From assembly GCA_905221605.1 (NCBI GenBank), contig CAJNDS010000429.1:1-64000 (forward strand): a stretch of DNA of 64,000 nucleotides, given 5' to 3'. The translations under genes and the position numbers were made by a program. The DNA comes from Symbiodinium natans. Its lineage: Eukaryota > Sar > Dinophyceae > Suessiales > Symbiodiniaceae. Below the pieces are notes generated by a model. The model saw only the letters and a program-made list of their open reading frames with translations, was not told where the DNA came from and searched no databases. Positions 9,611-18,996 of the stretch are shown here, piece after piece; the stretch's first letter is position 1; the number at the start of each line of letters is the position of its first letter.

Positions 9611-12600
9611 TCAATCGCCATCACGATGAGCGCAGTCTCTGCACCTCCGGAACGTTGTAGCTCTTCTTCGGCTCACATGCTCACAGTGACGACTTGTGTG
9701 ATACACATGACCCTGGCCTGTCATTACGATCTCGCCCCGTGTCGGATTTTGCACTTGCTGAAGTTCTTGCACTTGTGCAAGCAACTGTGTCTCTGACTCC
9801 TGAAGCCGAGTGTTCCACTCTCGTAGCCCTCTACATTCGGCTCCAAGCTGATTCGAAAGTTCTCGAAGTCTCTCAATCTCGCTTGCTCTCTCTCTCATGA
9901 TGTTCTCGGTGTGGTACTTGTAGAGAAAATGTCGCTCGTCTGTCTGGGTTTCAGCATCATCTCCCATGTTTGCTGCTGGTCGCCCATTTGTCTGCACTGG
10001 CTCGCTCACCCTTGTGAATCTCAGCCACAACGCACCTAAGCCCATGCAAACCATCACCACCAACACTGTCATGACAAATCGCCCGGTACCTGTTGTTGAA
10101 GTCATCGAGATACACACCATTTCCTCGCTCAACTCGCTTGCCATCCCACTCGAAGTGAGCGAAGCAATCACCAAGCCACGAATGGCCTGCTTTGCTCTGC
10201 CATTCATCTTCCCAGGCTCAAGGCGCTTCACTTGCTGAATTGCAATCTGCATTGTTCGCTTTTCTAGATACAGGTTGTACTCTGTCTCTCCAATTCTCTC
10301 ATGTGTGTACGCATCAACGACCTTCATGAGGTACATCAGGAATCGCATACGACTTCTTGTTAACAGCTTTGTGGACACATCAGCAGGATTGAGCTCACCT
10401 CTCAAATGCGAAACTTTAACTCGCCCATTCATCACATGTTGTTGTACCCACAATACACGACATGAAAGGTGACGGATTCTACCAACACCAGATCTCATCC
10501 ACACTTGTCGGCCTGCAGAGCTATCCATATGCAACTCAATCGGCAATGCTTCAACCTCAATCTCCAACATGGTGCACAGGACAACTTGCAGCAACATGCA
10601 GTCTGCTAAAACGCCTGCACTCGCATATAGCTCGGCTTCTGCACTCGAAAGTGCAATCGTTCTTTGGGACCTGCACGACGTATAAATAACGTTTCCTTGC
10701 AAAGCCACAACTCCAGAGCTCACACTTTTCCGATCTCCCTTCTGGGAGGCCCAATCACTGTCAGAGAAGGCTTCCAGAACCCACTCGCGATCATACTCGT
10801 GGCCTAACAGACCACCTTTCTCAGGCGTCATGAGCAATCCCTGGTTTGTAGTCGCTCCTAGATACTGCACCAAATGTCGCAACATTCGAAAATCTCGCAT
10901 GCTCGGACTGCTCATTCTTTGCGAAAGGAAACGGATACTGTTCTGGGCTTCGATTAAGTCAGCTGACATATAAAGCAGAACGCCTATGCATGTACGAAAT
11001 ACTGCAGTTTTCTGCACGTCCAAAGCTGAACTCACATCGATTTCGGTATATCCTGGCATCAGAGGGCACTTCTTGTTGCACATGTGAGGTTCCAGATCCA
11101 TAAGCTCCATAAGCCTTTCAACATGTTTTGGATGTGGGGTAATGGTCAGGGTGTTTCCCTCACCCAACACATGCAACCTCTTCAAAAATGTCATAGTGTC
11201 TCCGGGCTTCTCCAAAAGCTGACATGAAACCTTGAAGTGCTTCTCCATGGCGGGTTTAAAATCTTGCTTCACAGCTGCTCGCTTCCCCAAGAACTCGATG
11301 TCATCCACATGTGTTTGCAAGAAAACTACACCATGAGGAGTGTTGCAGCGAAAAGCACTCGGATACGCAGCGCAAGCTGTAGCATTCACATCGGTTTCTA
11401 GGCATTGGCTCAGCTTCCGATGCCACTTCGCTGTCCCATCACGCTGTCCTGGCAGAAGTCTTCCCAAAAGAAATTTCCTTGCTCTCCCATCAGGGTCCTG
11501 ATAGCTCACTTCAGTTGCCACCTCCTGCTCAACCATGAGGAATGCGTCTGACACATCCATCGATCCCAGCACCCAGTCTCCATCCCGGGCCTGCAAGTAC
11601 GTGTAAAGCGAAGGTAAAACCTTGGTCATCAATGCGCTGCTAGCCGGCGCATACAAACCTTCTCGCTCAGGATTCAACCAATTGTATTCTCGAGCTACGT
11701 ACCTACTGCGCCGAAGCCACACTGGGCGCATGACCTTGGTCACAGGATCAGGCATTGTTTTCTCCCGCCACGTTCGCACCATCTTGGTGCTGAGCTGCTT
11801 GGGGTTTTCGCGACCAACCAGCGGTCCCTCTTTCGAGTCTGGCGGAAGTAGCACCTTCATATCTGTCAGCCGCTTGAGTTCGTACTCATCAGCCAATCTG
11901 TCCAACGCAGCTAGCGCAGATTCATCCAAGCACGGCGCATGTTCTGTGTCTCGAGGAAACACCAGCTGCGCCTCAACGTTCTCCCAGTCGATTTCTTCAT
12001 ATCGCTCTGCCTCGATTGAATGATCATACTCTTCCAGGTCATCGAGCTCTTCGGGAGACAAGGTCCACTCGATGGCCTCATCTTCATGTTCATACTTGTT
12101 GTCGCTGATCTGGCACACACAAGCAAACTCCAGTCGATTGACTTCATGTCTCACCTTCGGTGCCTTGGGGCTTCTAGGATTTTCACTCAACCCAGTAGCC
12201 ACATCACTAGCTGCCTGTTCTGCTGTTCTCGTCCTTGAAGCCATGGCCTCATCTGGCACAAGCTCACTGGACGACCCAGTACTCGGCAGTGACATCGACG
12301 TATCGCTGGTTTCACTCCTGCTGTGAATCATAGGCATCTCAGTGGTCCCCGCCTCGGCCGGCATCTCAGGCTCCTCAACATCGCTGGTCCTTCTGCTTTC
12401 GCCTGAGCTGCTGACCCGTTCTGATTCTTCGCCAGCTCCAAGCAATGCAGGACTAGGTGCAGGATTAGGAGTCGGGGCTGCCACTTGAGGTGCCACAATC
12501 CGCTTGTTCACCACCAGCTTGCCACCCAAACTAGCAAAGCCATGTTCCCAAGGAGCCAAAGTCACCTCTCCACAGCGCTCAAGACTCCAACGGTCCTGCT

Positions 12601-15600
12601 CCACCAATCGTCGCACCGATCTCGTCAAGAACAAACCCTGGTCTGTTGCAATGATGTGTGTATCATTCTGGGCTGTTTTCCCAAGCCATACTCCTTTACA
12701 CCATCTCGCCCCAGCCTTGGCACTTATGCGAAGGTATCCAAGCACTACCTCTCCATAACAACAGATTCGCCCCACATACTGACTCGCAGTCACTCGCTCA
12801 AAAGCTGTCAACGAATGTTGCACTACAAATCTGTTGTGAATCCAAGCTGAATGCACCAAGCACCACATGTAGAAAGGGTGCAAACTCCCGAACACCACTC
12901 GGCCTTCTGCACCACAATTGGCTTCCACTTGCGAAACCATGACACCTGCATGTGCTCTTATGCCCTTCCATGCCTGCTCTACTGCACCATTGGCCTCGTG
13001 ATCTTCCACCGGAGTTGTAACACTGCGAACCTTAATACCCAGTTGTCTGCATGCTCGCTCTGCACTTCGAACCACTGCCTTGATAGCCGGCTCACCGTCG
13101 GATTTGAAGCAAACCTCGCGATGTCCCAACCATGCCACAAATCTTGTCAACTCTGTCGTGAGATACGAAAGGCTTTGACCACCCTTGCTCATCGAAGGAA
13201 TCACATGAACAGCCTTAGAATGCCGATCGTGAACCACCAGGACTGTCAGAAGATGTTCCTCTGTCTCCTGTCGCTTGCAGAACCCAAAGTCCACACTAAC
13301 CACTGACTCTGAAGTGTGTGCATGGTCCAAATCATGATGAGCATCCTGTCTGCCCCTGTGAGCCACACAGAGTCCACACCAGCTTCTGTAGGGCTGGTGG
13401 GTGATATTGTGAGTCGCCACCTGCTCGGGAGTCGGATTTCCCGGCTCAGTCACACCACGAGGCTTCCTTTCTGAGTCACCAACTGCTGCAGCCACCGCCT
13501 GGTGCTCTGCCAACAAAGCATGTTCCTGGATGTGGCGTCGCAGTCGCTCTAGACATTGCTTCTTGCTCCCTCGCTTTGTCAATCCAAGAGCAACGCAACC
13601 TGCTCTCAAGGCCTGCAGTGTCGAGTTCAGGTCCAAACGGACCCCATCAATCTCAACCTCATTGTCGGCAAGTGGGACATGTCGCTGCTCTACAGGTACT
13701 TCGGCTTCATCAGGAGCTGCGGGTACTGCTTCGGCTTGCTCAGGCTCCTGACTTTCATCAACCACACCAACACCTGCATGAAGACTAACACCATGCCTTG
13801 GCATTGCTTCACCGGGCTCAGCGTCAAACTCGAAACCAAGCTCTTCGGGGCTTACTTCGTGATCGTGCGCAATGGTCATCACCAGCTCGATGTTCTGAGG
13901 ATTAGGCAAGCCCGCTTCGTAATCGTCCAACTTGCTGATGTCCTCACAGAACTCTATCAAGTCCCAACCTTGCCCCACTCGCTTCACAAGTGTTGTTCGC
14001 CTCCACAGCAACGACTGCAGAGGAAGCAAGGTCGTGTTGATGTAGTTGGCGCTGAAGCCGCACCTGGCATAAACTGCTTCACCTACTTGCACCAAAGACC
14101 CATCAGTCGGCAGATTTGCAAGCACTGATCGCAAAGTGATGGCTCGCACATGGAGTCGCTCATCAGTTCCCGTCCTGGCTTGCTCCAACATTCGGATTGA
14201 ACCCTGAACTGCCAAACTGTTTCGCCTGAACTCCACTGGAACAGCATGATCTTCACATCCAAGCTGAAGTTGATCATTCCATTTTCGCACCTCAAACCCA
14301 GCTTTGTAAAGACGCCCCAGACAAAGAAGTGGATTGTTGACAGGAGCGATGATGAAATTTTCTTTGAAGCACATGTCACCCAAGGTAACCTCTGCTACTC
14401 GGACCTGTGCAACAGGAAGATCATTCCCTTGTGCATCCACGAAGGTATGTCCTGAGTCGCCTGCTGGTTTGCCAATCGAGGCAAAACGAAGAGGCAATGC
14501 GCTATGGTCGGCTCCCGAGTCCAAAATCAACTCTATATCTCCACATTCTGTCCACTGTTCATCGTTGTCGCTGTAAGACATGTCGTACTGCTCTACCATG
14601 CGAACACTCCCTTTGTAACACTCATCTTGACTCGTCAAATCAAAGAATGCAAAGGCTCTGGGTGCACTAGAGGACTGCAAAACCCTTCTGATTGCTCCTG
14701 CCTGGGACGCCGAGGACTGCGAAACCGAGCTGCTTGCTGCTGCGCTTGTCTGTTGTTGCGTATTGGGCTCATCTGACTCTGTAACAGCACGAACAGCACC
14801 ATCTCGCTTGGCTTGCCAACAATCCTTTTTCCAATGTCCCGGCTTCCCGCAGTACAGACAGTTCCCTTTCGGCACTTTGTCCTGGCCCTGCCCTTTAGCT
14901 TTGCCCTTGTCAGCTGAAGCTTTTCCAGAACCCGATTTGTCACCCTTGCCCTTGCCTTTGTTTGTCCTATCATCTTTGTGGCCTCCTTTTGTTCCATCGC
15001 CCTTCTTTCCTTTGTAGTCACCCTTTTGGTTGTTTTTGGTCCACCACTTACCTTTGCCCTTGGAAACCAAATCTATTTCCATAGGTTGAGGACCATTGTA
15101 GACAGCACCGACGCCAAACTCTTGCTGGATCTTCGAAGCATTGTACACATGCGACACAGTCTCAAAAGACAGCACGCGTTCTCGCACTTCTGCATAGGTT
15201 GAAGACTCAGACATGGAAAGCTGAACTTGTTGTCGCACATGTGCTGGCAAAGCTTTAGTGAGGATCCCCAGCATCATTTCGTCCTGCACCGCCTTGCCCG
15301 AGGACTTGCGAAACTCTTCGGCTAACCGATCTAGCCCTTGTATTTGTTCGAGATACGATCTATCCTTCGAAAACGAAGGAAAACTCATCAACGCTGTCAT
15401 GATCCCCAGACTCCTCTGCTTGGTGTGGGGGCTATAAAGATTTACAAGTTGTCGCCAGACCTCATAGCCATGCTGCTCGCTAGTCGCCCGCAGAACTTGA
15501 AGAGCTCTGCCTTTCAAAATGCCACATAAAATCGAGTACAACTGCTTGCTTCGGACCTTAGCTTCATCAGTCCATGCACTCAATACAGTGGCCTTCCCAA

Positions 15601-15895
15601 GCTTAGTGGCCTCGAGGTCCTCTAGGTCTGTACGAAACATCTCATCGCCATAATACAGCCATGCCTTGAACGCCATCGAAAAATCAGCCCACTTTGTCTG
15701 GTCATCTTCGACTGTGCCACCACCAAAGCTGTCTGGACACTTACAGACTTTGGAGGCTTCCGAGAATCCAGCCCTTCCTGTGCCCTTGCTGCTCTGCGAA
15801 GCTCTCTCGGCTGCCAGAGCCGCTTTCGAGGCACTCTCGGCTGCAGCTGTTGCTGCCCTCACAAGATGAGCAACATCTTCTGGGGTCAAGGCCAT
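9611..15895 (-). CDS. Copia gag-pol polyprotein, 2,094 aa
   Basis: It encodes all proteins needed for copying the element through RNA. ATG at 15895; stop TGA at 9611. Residues 1-280 are the gag region, 285-345 a Lys/Gly-rich linker, and 346-359 a CX2CX4HX4C zinc knuckle. The protease motif LILDSGADHS has its catalytic Asp at 459. A SAP-like segment lies near 754-790. Integrase has an HHCC-like cluster (H829, H833, C840, C843) and D869, D933, E973. Reverse transcriptase has D1447 and HVDD (D1531-D1532, in place of the usual YVDD). RNase H has D1712, E1753 and D1791, followed by NPADVSTK. The tail is unusual: a hydrophobic helix (about 1940-1961), a coiled coil (about 1997-2055) and a C-terminal H/C cluster (H2066, C2071, H2073, C2085, C2088). 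There are no frameshifts or internal stops. Confidence 0.97.
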   Translation of the reverse strand: MALTPEDVAHLVRAATAAAESASKAALAAERASQSSKGTGRAGFSEASKVCKCPDSFGGGTVEDDQTKWADFSMAFKAWLYYGDEMFRTDLEDLEATKLGKATVLSAWTDEAKVRSKQLYSILCGILKGRALQVLRATSEQHGYEVWRQLVNLYSPHTKQRSLGIMTALMSFPSFSKDRSYLEQIQGLDRLAEEFRKSSGKAVQDEMMLGILTKALPAHVRQQVQLSMSESSTYAEVRERVLSFETVSHVYNASKIQQEFGVGAVYNGPQPMEIDLVSKGKGKWWTKNNQKGDYKGKKGDGTKGGHKDDRTNKGKGKGDKSGSGKASADKGKAKGQGQDKVPKGNCLYCGKPGHWKKDCWQAKRDGAVRAVTESDEPNTQQQTSAAASSSVSQSSASQAGAIRRVLQSSSAPRAFAFFDLTSQDECYKGSVRMVEQYDMSYSDNDEQWTECGDIELILDSGADHSALPLRFASIGKPAGDSGHTFVDAQGNDLPVAQVRVAEVTLGDMCFKENFIIAPVNNPLLCLGRLYKAGFEVRKWNDQLQLGCEDHAVPVEFRRNSLAVQGSIRMLEQARTGTDERLHVRAITLRSVLANLPTDGSLVQVGEAVYARCGFSANYINTTLLPLQSLLWRRTTLVKRVGQGWDLIEFCEDISKLDDYEAGLPNPQNIELVMTIAHDHEVSPEELGFEFDAEPGEAMPRHGVSLHAGVGVVDESQEPEQAEAVPAAPDEAEVPVEQRHVPLADNEVEIDGVRLDLNSTLQALRAGCVALGLTKRGSKKQCLERLRRHIQEHALLAEHQAVAAAVGDSERKPRGVTEPGNPTPEQVATHNITHQPYRSWCGLCVAHRGRQDAHHDLDHAHTSESVVSVDFGFCKRQETEEHLLTVLVVHDRHSKAVHVIPSMSKGGQSLSYLTTELTRFVAWLGHREVCFKSDGEPAIKAVVRSAERACRQLGIKVRSVTTPVEDHEANGAVEQAWKGIRAHAGVMVSQVEANCGAEGRVVFGSLHPFYMWCLVHSAWIHNRFVVQHSLTAFERVTASQYVGRICCYGEVVLGYLRISAKAGARWCKGVWLGKTAQNDTHIIATDQGLFLTRSVRRLVEQDRWSLERCGEVTLAPWEHGFASLGGKLVVNKRIVAPQVAAPTPNPAPSPALLGAGEESERVSSSGESRRTSDVEEPEMPAEAGTTEMPMIHSRSETSDTSMSLPSTGSSSELVPDEAMASRTRTAEQAASDVATGLSENPRSPKAPKVRHEVNRLEFACVCQISDNKYEHEDEAIEWTLSPEELDDLEEYDHSIEAERYEEIDWENVEAQLVFPRDTEHAPCLDESALAALDRLADEYELKRLTDMKVLLPPDSKEGPLVGRENPKQLSTKMVRTWREKTMPDPVTKVMRPVWLRRSRYVAREYNWLNPEREGLYAPASSALMTKVLPSLYTYLQARDGDWVLGSMDVSDAFLMVEQEVATEVSYQDPDGRARKFLLGRLLPGQRDGTAKWHRKLSQCLETDVNATACAAYPSAFRCNTPHGVVFLQTHVDDIEFLGKRAAVKQDFKPAMEKHFKVSCQLLEKPGDTMTFLKRLHVLGEGNTLTITPHPKHVERLMELMDLEPHMCNKKCPLMPGYTEIDVSSALDVQKTAVFRTCIGVLLYMSADLIEAQNSIRFLSQRMSSPSMRDFRMLRHLVQYLGATTNQGLLMTPEKGGLLGHEYDREWVLEAFSDSDWASQKGDRKSVSSGVVALQGNVIYTSCRSQRTIALSSAEAELYASAGVLADCMLLQVVLCTMLEIEVEALPIELHMDSSAGRQVWMRSGVGRIRHLSCRVLWVQQHVMNGRVKVSHLRGELNPADVSTKLLTRSRMRFLMYLMKVVDAYTHERIGETEYNLYLEKRTMQIAIQQVKRLEPGKMNGRAKQAIRGLVIASLTSSGMASELSEEMVCISMTSTTGTGRFVMTVLVVMVCMGLGALWLRFTRVSEPVQTNGRPAANMGDDAETQTDERHFLYKYHTENIMRERASEIERLRELSNQLGAECRGLREWNTRLQESETQLLAQVQELQQVQNPTRGEIVMTGQGHVYHTSRHCEHVSRRRATTFRRCRDCAHRDGD

Positions 15896-16058
15896 GACCT
15901 GTAACTGTCCAACAGTTCAAGCCAGCCAATCTCGCAAATCGCCCAAAATACAGCAGCTGAAAACTATGGCTCAAATCACGGCTCTAGACTACAAAACAAG
16001 GCTTCCAAAGCCTGGACGAAAACAAAGTCGTGTCTCGAAGCCCTGGGCTTTTCCCAGT
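15896..16058 (-). other. 5' leader of the copia element
   Basis: This stretch of about 160 bp between the primer-binding site and the gag-pol ATG holds no gene. It would be the transcribed leader where dimerisation and packaging signals normally lie; none is identifiable by eye. Confidence 0.6.
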
Positions 16059-16071
16059 GGCTCCGCTACCA
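16059..16071 (-). other. Primer-binding site, initiator-Met-tRNA-like
   Basis: On the minus strand TGGTAGCGGAGCC directly follows the 5' LTR. It is complementary to a tRNA 3' end reading GGCTCCGCTACCA. A U72-A73-CCA end with a matching A1 is characteristic of eukaryotic initiator tRNA, the usual primer of copia elements. The exact tRNA cannot be named without the host tRNA set. Confidence 0.85.
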
Positions 16072-16194
16072 TGAAAACTTTTGTAAAGCCACAAAGCGCC
16101 TGCAGTCAAAACTCGGTTGAAACAACTGTACACTAACAAAACGTGTTTGACTATGTTCAAGACACATGGCTTACAATAGCGGAAAGGTTTGTCA
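16072..16194 (-). repeat. 5' LTR of the copia element (123 bp)
   Basis: Identical to the LTR at 9016-9138. In element orientation it begins TGACAAACC and ends GTTTTCA. It should contain the promoter and the RNA start, but no TATA-like box stands out. Confidence 0.97.
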
Positions 16195-16199
16195 GTTTC
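16195..16199. repeat. Target site duplication, right copy (GTTTC)
   Basis: The five bases after the right LTR repeat those before the left LTR. The sequence then continues as CGAGAGCTCCAG exactly as in the empty sites. Confidence 0.95.
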
Positions 16200-16354
16200 C
16201 GAGAGCTCCAGTTTCACTTCCTTTAGAGCTGAGACCCCCGAAAGCTCCAGGCTTTACCTTCTTTTAGGGCACCCGAAGGCTGTAGGCTTCTCCTCCTTTA
16301 GGGCCCCCAAAAGCTTTAGACCCTCGAGAGCTCCAGGCTTCCCTTCCTTTAGGG
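16200..16354. repeat. Degenerate satellite between the element and unit B
   Basis: Remainder of unit A's satellite after the insertion: diverged satellite units (GAAAGCTCCAGGCTT, CTCCTTTAGGGC). It matches 3520-3674, 21751-21905 and 27413-27567 almost base for base. Confidence 0.9.
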
Positions 16355-16359
16355 AGGGC

Positions 16360-16677
16360 TCACCCACAGCGATTCACTTGCTCCAAGGCTTCCAGCAGGG
16401 TTTCGGCTAATTTAGCGTATGTCGCTCTTAGCAGCACATGACAGAATCCCAGTGCATGTGTTTTGCGGTGCCACGCTCCAGGCTTCAGCTGGTTTCGGGC
16501 TGTGAGCGTCAAATCCAATAGTGCTTTGTGAGCAATATTCACTGCTTGCTTGATACAGCAATTTCCACTTTGGCATGTACTTCTTCGTAGTTCTTTTGCA
16601 GCAATGTGGCATATTGCTACACGCGCCATGCGTTCTTCCGCCATGCGGCGCATACCTTTGGTATCTTTGGCACCCAT
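16360..16677 (-). CDS. Hypothetical 105-aa protein, unit B
   Basis: Copy of the ORF at 3680-3997. The encoded protein is unchanged; the G-to-A difference at 16579 is synonymous in this frame. Function is unknown. Confidence 0.38.
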   Translation of the reverse strand: MGAKDTKGMRRMAEERMARVAICHIAAKELRRSTCQSGNCCIKQAVNIAHKALLDLTLTARNQLKPGAWHRKTHALGFCHVLLRATYAKLAETLLEALEQVNRCG

Positions 16678-16699
16678 TGTTCTTTTGCTCTTCAAGCTT

Positions 16700-17485
16700 A
16701 TGTGCAAGTGGCGGCAGCGTGCGAAAAGGGGATTGCAGAAGTGGATTGTGACAGAGTACCGCTGGCCACGAGTGGAGGATCACGTTTGTTTGGACATAGA
16801 CCTACCAGCAGCTGAGTGCAGTGATCTGGCAGATCCGGCACATGCTGCTTTGGCAGGGAATTTGGAATTCATGCAAACGTTTGGAGCCAAGATCGCCGAG
16901 GGTGTTGATGGATACCTTGCATCGACGTGGGTTCATCGGAACCTTGGGTTGGCTCATCACCAAATCACCCTGGTTGCATGGGGAAGTCCGCACATGGAAC
17001 TGTCAGATGGAACCTATAGCAAGAAAAAAGCTGGAGCAGCTGCCTGCGAGAAAGCTTGTGTGTTCCAAAGCTTATGCAAGCAATTTCGGCACAGCTTCGT
17101 GTTGATTTTATTTGCTGGGCATGGCGTCCATCCTGTTCAAGCAGGAAGCGGCGAAGCAGTCTTGGCTCTTCCTGCTCTACTGGAGTTTGTCTTTGGAAGA
17201 CCACGCCAGTACTACCCTCGGCATAGTAAAGGGTCACTACGTTCGAAAGGTTTGGCGCAAGTACAAGCTTTGCTGCGAGTACCTCTCACATGGACTGGTT
17301 CGGTGCCTTGGACGAGCTGCATTCAAGCCTCCAGCAATCCCAACCAGGATGGATGTGTTGGTCAAATGCTGAATGTGTATAAACTGGTGTCATTGCTGGC
17401 GAAACAGGATGGGCACATTCTGTTTTTGGGAGAAGAGCGAGCAGATTTTAGCGCATGTTGTGCGGCGTATCATCACTTGAAATAG
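16700..17485 (+). CDS. Hypothetical 261-aa protein, unit B
   Basis: Copy of the ORF at 4020-4805, same ATG choice. Relative to copy A it has D in CLDIDLPAAE, V in ITLVAWG, K in YSKKKAG (private to B) and L in ILFLGEE. It is open throughout, with no recognised domain. Confidence 0.38.
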   Translation: MCKWRQRAKRGLQKWIVTEYRWPRVEDHVCLDIDLPAAECSDLADPAHAALAGNLEFMQTFGAKIAEGVDGYLASTWVHRNLGLAHHQITLVAWGSPHMELSDGTYSKKKAGAAACEKACVFQSLCKQFRHSFVLILFAGHGVHPVQAGSGEAVLALPALLEFVFGRPRQYYPRHSKGSLRSKGLAQVQALLRVPLTWTGSVPWTSCIQASSNPNQDGCVGQMLNVYKLVSLLAKQDGHILFLGEERADFSACCAAYHHLK

Positions 17486-17646
17486 TGATCATCAGAAAAA
17501 ATGGTTGCAGTGCTGCGTGTTGATGTCAGAAAATAACAGCCACTACTAGCTGACATCTTCGCAAATGCCATTCTGGTAATTATGCAGCTTCTATCGTAGA
17601 AACCCACGGTCAAGATACAGCTTCGGCGAATCGAATCAAGCAGCCA

Positions 17647-18039
17647 GGTCTCACCTTTTTTAGGCCCCCCCCCCCCCCACCCGGAGCTACGGGCTTCACC
17701 TCCTTTAGGCCCCTGCCGAGAGGTCCAGGTTTCACCTCCTTAAGGCCCCCCCGGAGAGCTCCAGGTTTCACCTCCTTTAGGCACCCCTGAGAGCTCCAGG
17801 TTTCACCTCCTTTAGCCCCCCCGAAATCACCCCCTTTAGGCCCCCCCAAAAAGCTCCAGGTTTCACCCCCTTAGCCCCCCAAAACCTCCTTTAGGCCCCT
17901 TCGAGAGCTCCAAGTTTCACCCGAGAGAGCTCCCACCTCCTTTAGGTCCCTGAAAGCTCCTGGTTTAGGCCCCCCCGAGAGCTCCACACCTCCTTTAGGC
18001 CCCCCGAGAGCTGCAGGTTTCACCTCCTTTAGGCTCCCC
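17647..18039. repeat. Short satellite between blocks I and II, unit B
   Basis: Same degenerate satellite as 4968-5291 but with two additional complete units near 17757-17815. Confidence 0.9.
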
Positions 18040-18164
18040 GAAGATCAAGCTCCACGCAACACTCTGTGTTCCAGCAGCATTTTCCGTTGCAGTATCAGTC
18101 ATGTAGTCATGACACTACAACATGGCCTGAACCGAACAGTACATTAAGAAGTACAGAGTTAAAT

Positions 18165-18470
18165 ATGCCGCAGCCTTGCACCAACCACTTTATGGAGCAC
18201 CGGAAAATGTCACGTGCACTGGACGCCCTTGGCGTTGCGCTGCAGTCAACCGCAAGGGAACCACTGATGCTGGAGCGCTTTGGCAGAGTGGTTCCCATGC
18301 TATTTGCAAAGGATGACTGGGAAAGCGACGATCCATTTCATTTGGATAACGGTGAACGTGACCAAGTGCATGATCAGCTTCGGCAGCTGCATACTGAACG
18401 TGCTGCCCTTCTTTGCTCATGCAGATGGCTGTCTACAAAGGTTGAGTTGCTCAAAACAATGATTTTTTAG
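18165..18470 (+). CDS. Hypothetical 101-aa protein, unit B block II
   Basis: Copy of 5417-5722 with an identical predicted protein. Possible 5' exon of a gene continuing at 18617. Confidence 0.38.
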   Translation: MPQPCTNHFMEHRKMSRALDALGVALQSTAREPLMLERFGRVVPMLFAKDDWESDDPFHLDNGERDQVHDQLRQLHTERAALLCSCRWLSTKVELLKTMIF

Positions 18471-18616
18471 CAAACCATGACAGTTTCTGTAAATCAATCC
18501 ACTCGTAAGCACATAAGTTAGTGTTTCCCAAAGCTCTGTGGCTTTTAGAGAATATACGGGGATGATAGGCTGTGAAGATTCCTGGACTACTCTTTGAAAA
18601 CGGCCAGGTCAATAAG

Positions 18617-18916
18617 ATGGAGCAGCAATGGCTCTGCGACAGCGGAACATGCATGCTGGCACTGAATGTCGACGCCGTGTTTGAGCTCTTGTACGAAGTC
18701 CATGTTGAGCAAGACGTTTCCATCGAAGACATCCTAAACGTCATCTTTGACAGCACCGAGCAAATCCAGCGAATGCTCAGCAAGCTGGAGAAAGAGGATG
18801 ACCCTCAGATGGACGCGATCCTGGACATGTGCCTAGCTACTATGGATCAACGTCAACAACGAAGGGTATTGCAGAGGTTGGTGAATGCCTTTAGTATGTA
18901 TGAATATGTCGACTAG
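18617..18916 (+). CDS. Hypothetical 99-aa acidic helical protein, unit B block II
   Basis: Copy of 5869-6168 with the same protein from this ATG. A single T-to-C change upstream alters one residue of the GTG-initiated extension (LLFEN in place of LFFEN). Confidence 0.42.
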   Translation: MEQQWLCDSGTCMLALNVDAVFELLYEVHVEQDVSIEDILNVIFDSTEQIQRMLSKLEKEDDPQMDAILDMCLATMDQRQQRRVLQRLVNAFSMYEYVD

Positions 18917-18996
18917 ACAACATCCGAGGAAAAAAGGCAAGCTGGCACAGATCTTCCCTACACAAAAACAGGGTCGAAAGGTATCACATAAGAAGC

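Larger units (their letters stand above)
9016..16194 (-). mobile_element. Complete Ty1/copia-type LTR retrotransposon, 7,179 bp
   Basis: The element has identical 123-bp LTRs beginning TG and ending CA, a 5-bp target duplication, a primer-binding site next to the right (5') LTR, a short purine tract next to the left (3') LTR and one uninterrupted gag-pol frame. Domain order is gag, protease, integrase, reverse transcriptase, RNase H, which is the Ty1/copia order. It lies on the minus strand in the satellite of array unit A. Identical LTRs, an intact frame and empty sites in the sister units show that it inserted after the array was formed. It is probably capable of movement, which is an inference. 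Confidence 0.97.
3675..16354. repeat. Higher-order repeat unit A, interrupted by a retrotransposon
   Basis: First copy of a tandemly repeated unit: block I (3675-4967), short satellite (4968-5291), block II (5292-6248), long satellite (6249-9010 and 16195-16354). Removing the 7,179-bp element and one 5-bp target copy leaves a period of about 5.50 kb, close to the B-to-C (5,551) and C-to-D (5,662) spacings. Copy A differs from B-D at several bases, so it is the most diverged full copy. Confidence 0.93.

Noticed and set aside
9694-15974. Many plus-strand frames of 60-190 codons across the retrotransposon
   Set aside because: They are antisense shadows of the intact gag-pol frame.
16050-16071. 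A tRNA gene fragment next to the right LTR
   Set aside because: The CTCCGCTACCA end is the primer-binding site of the element; no cloverleaf extends upstream.
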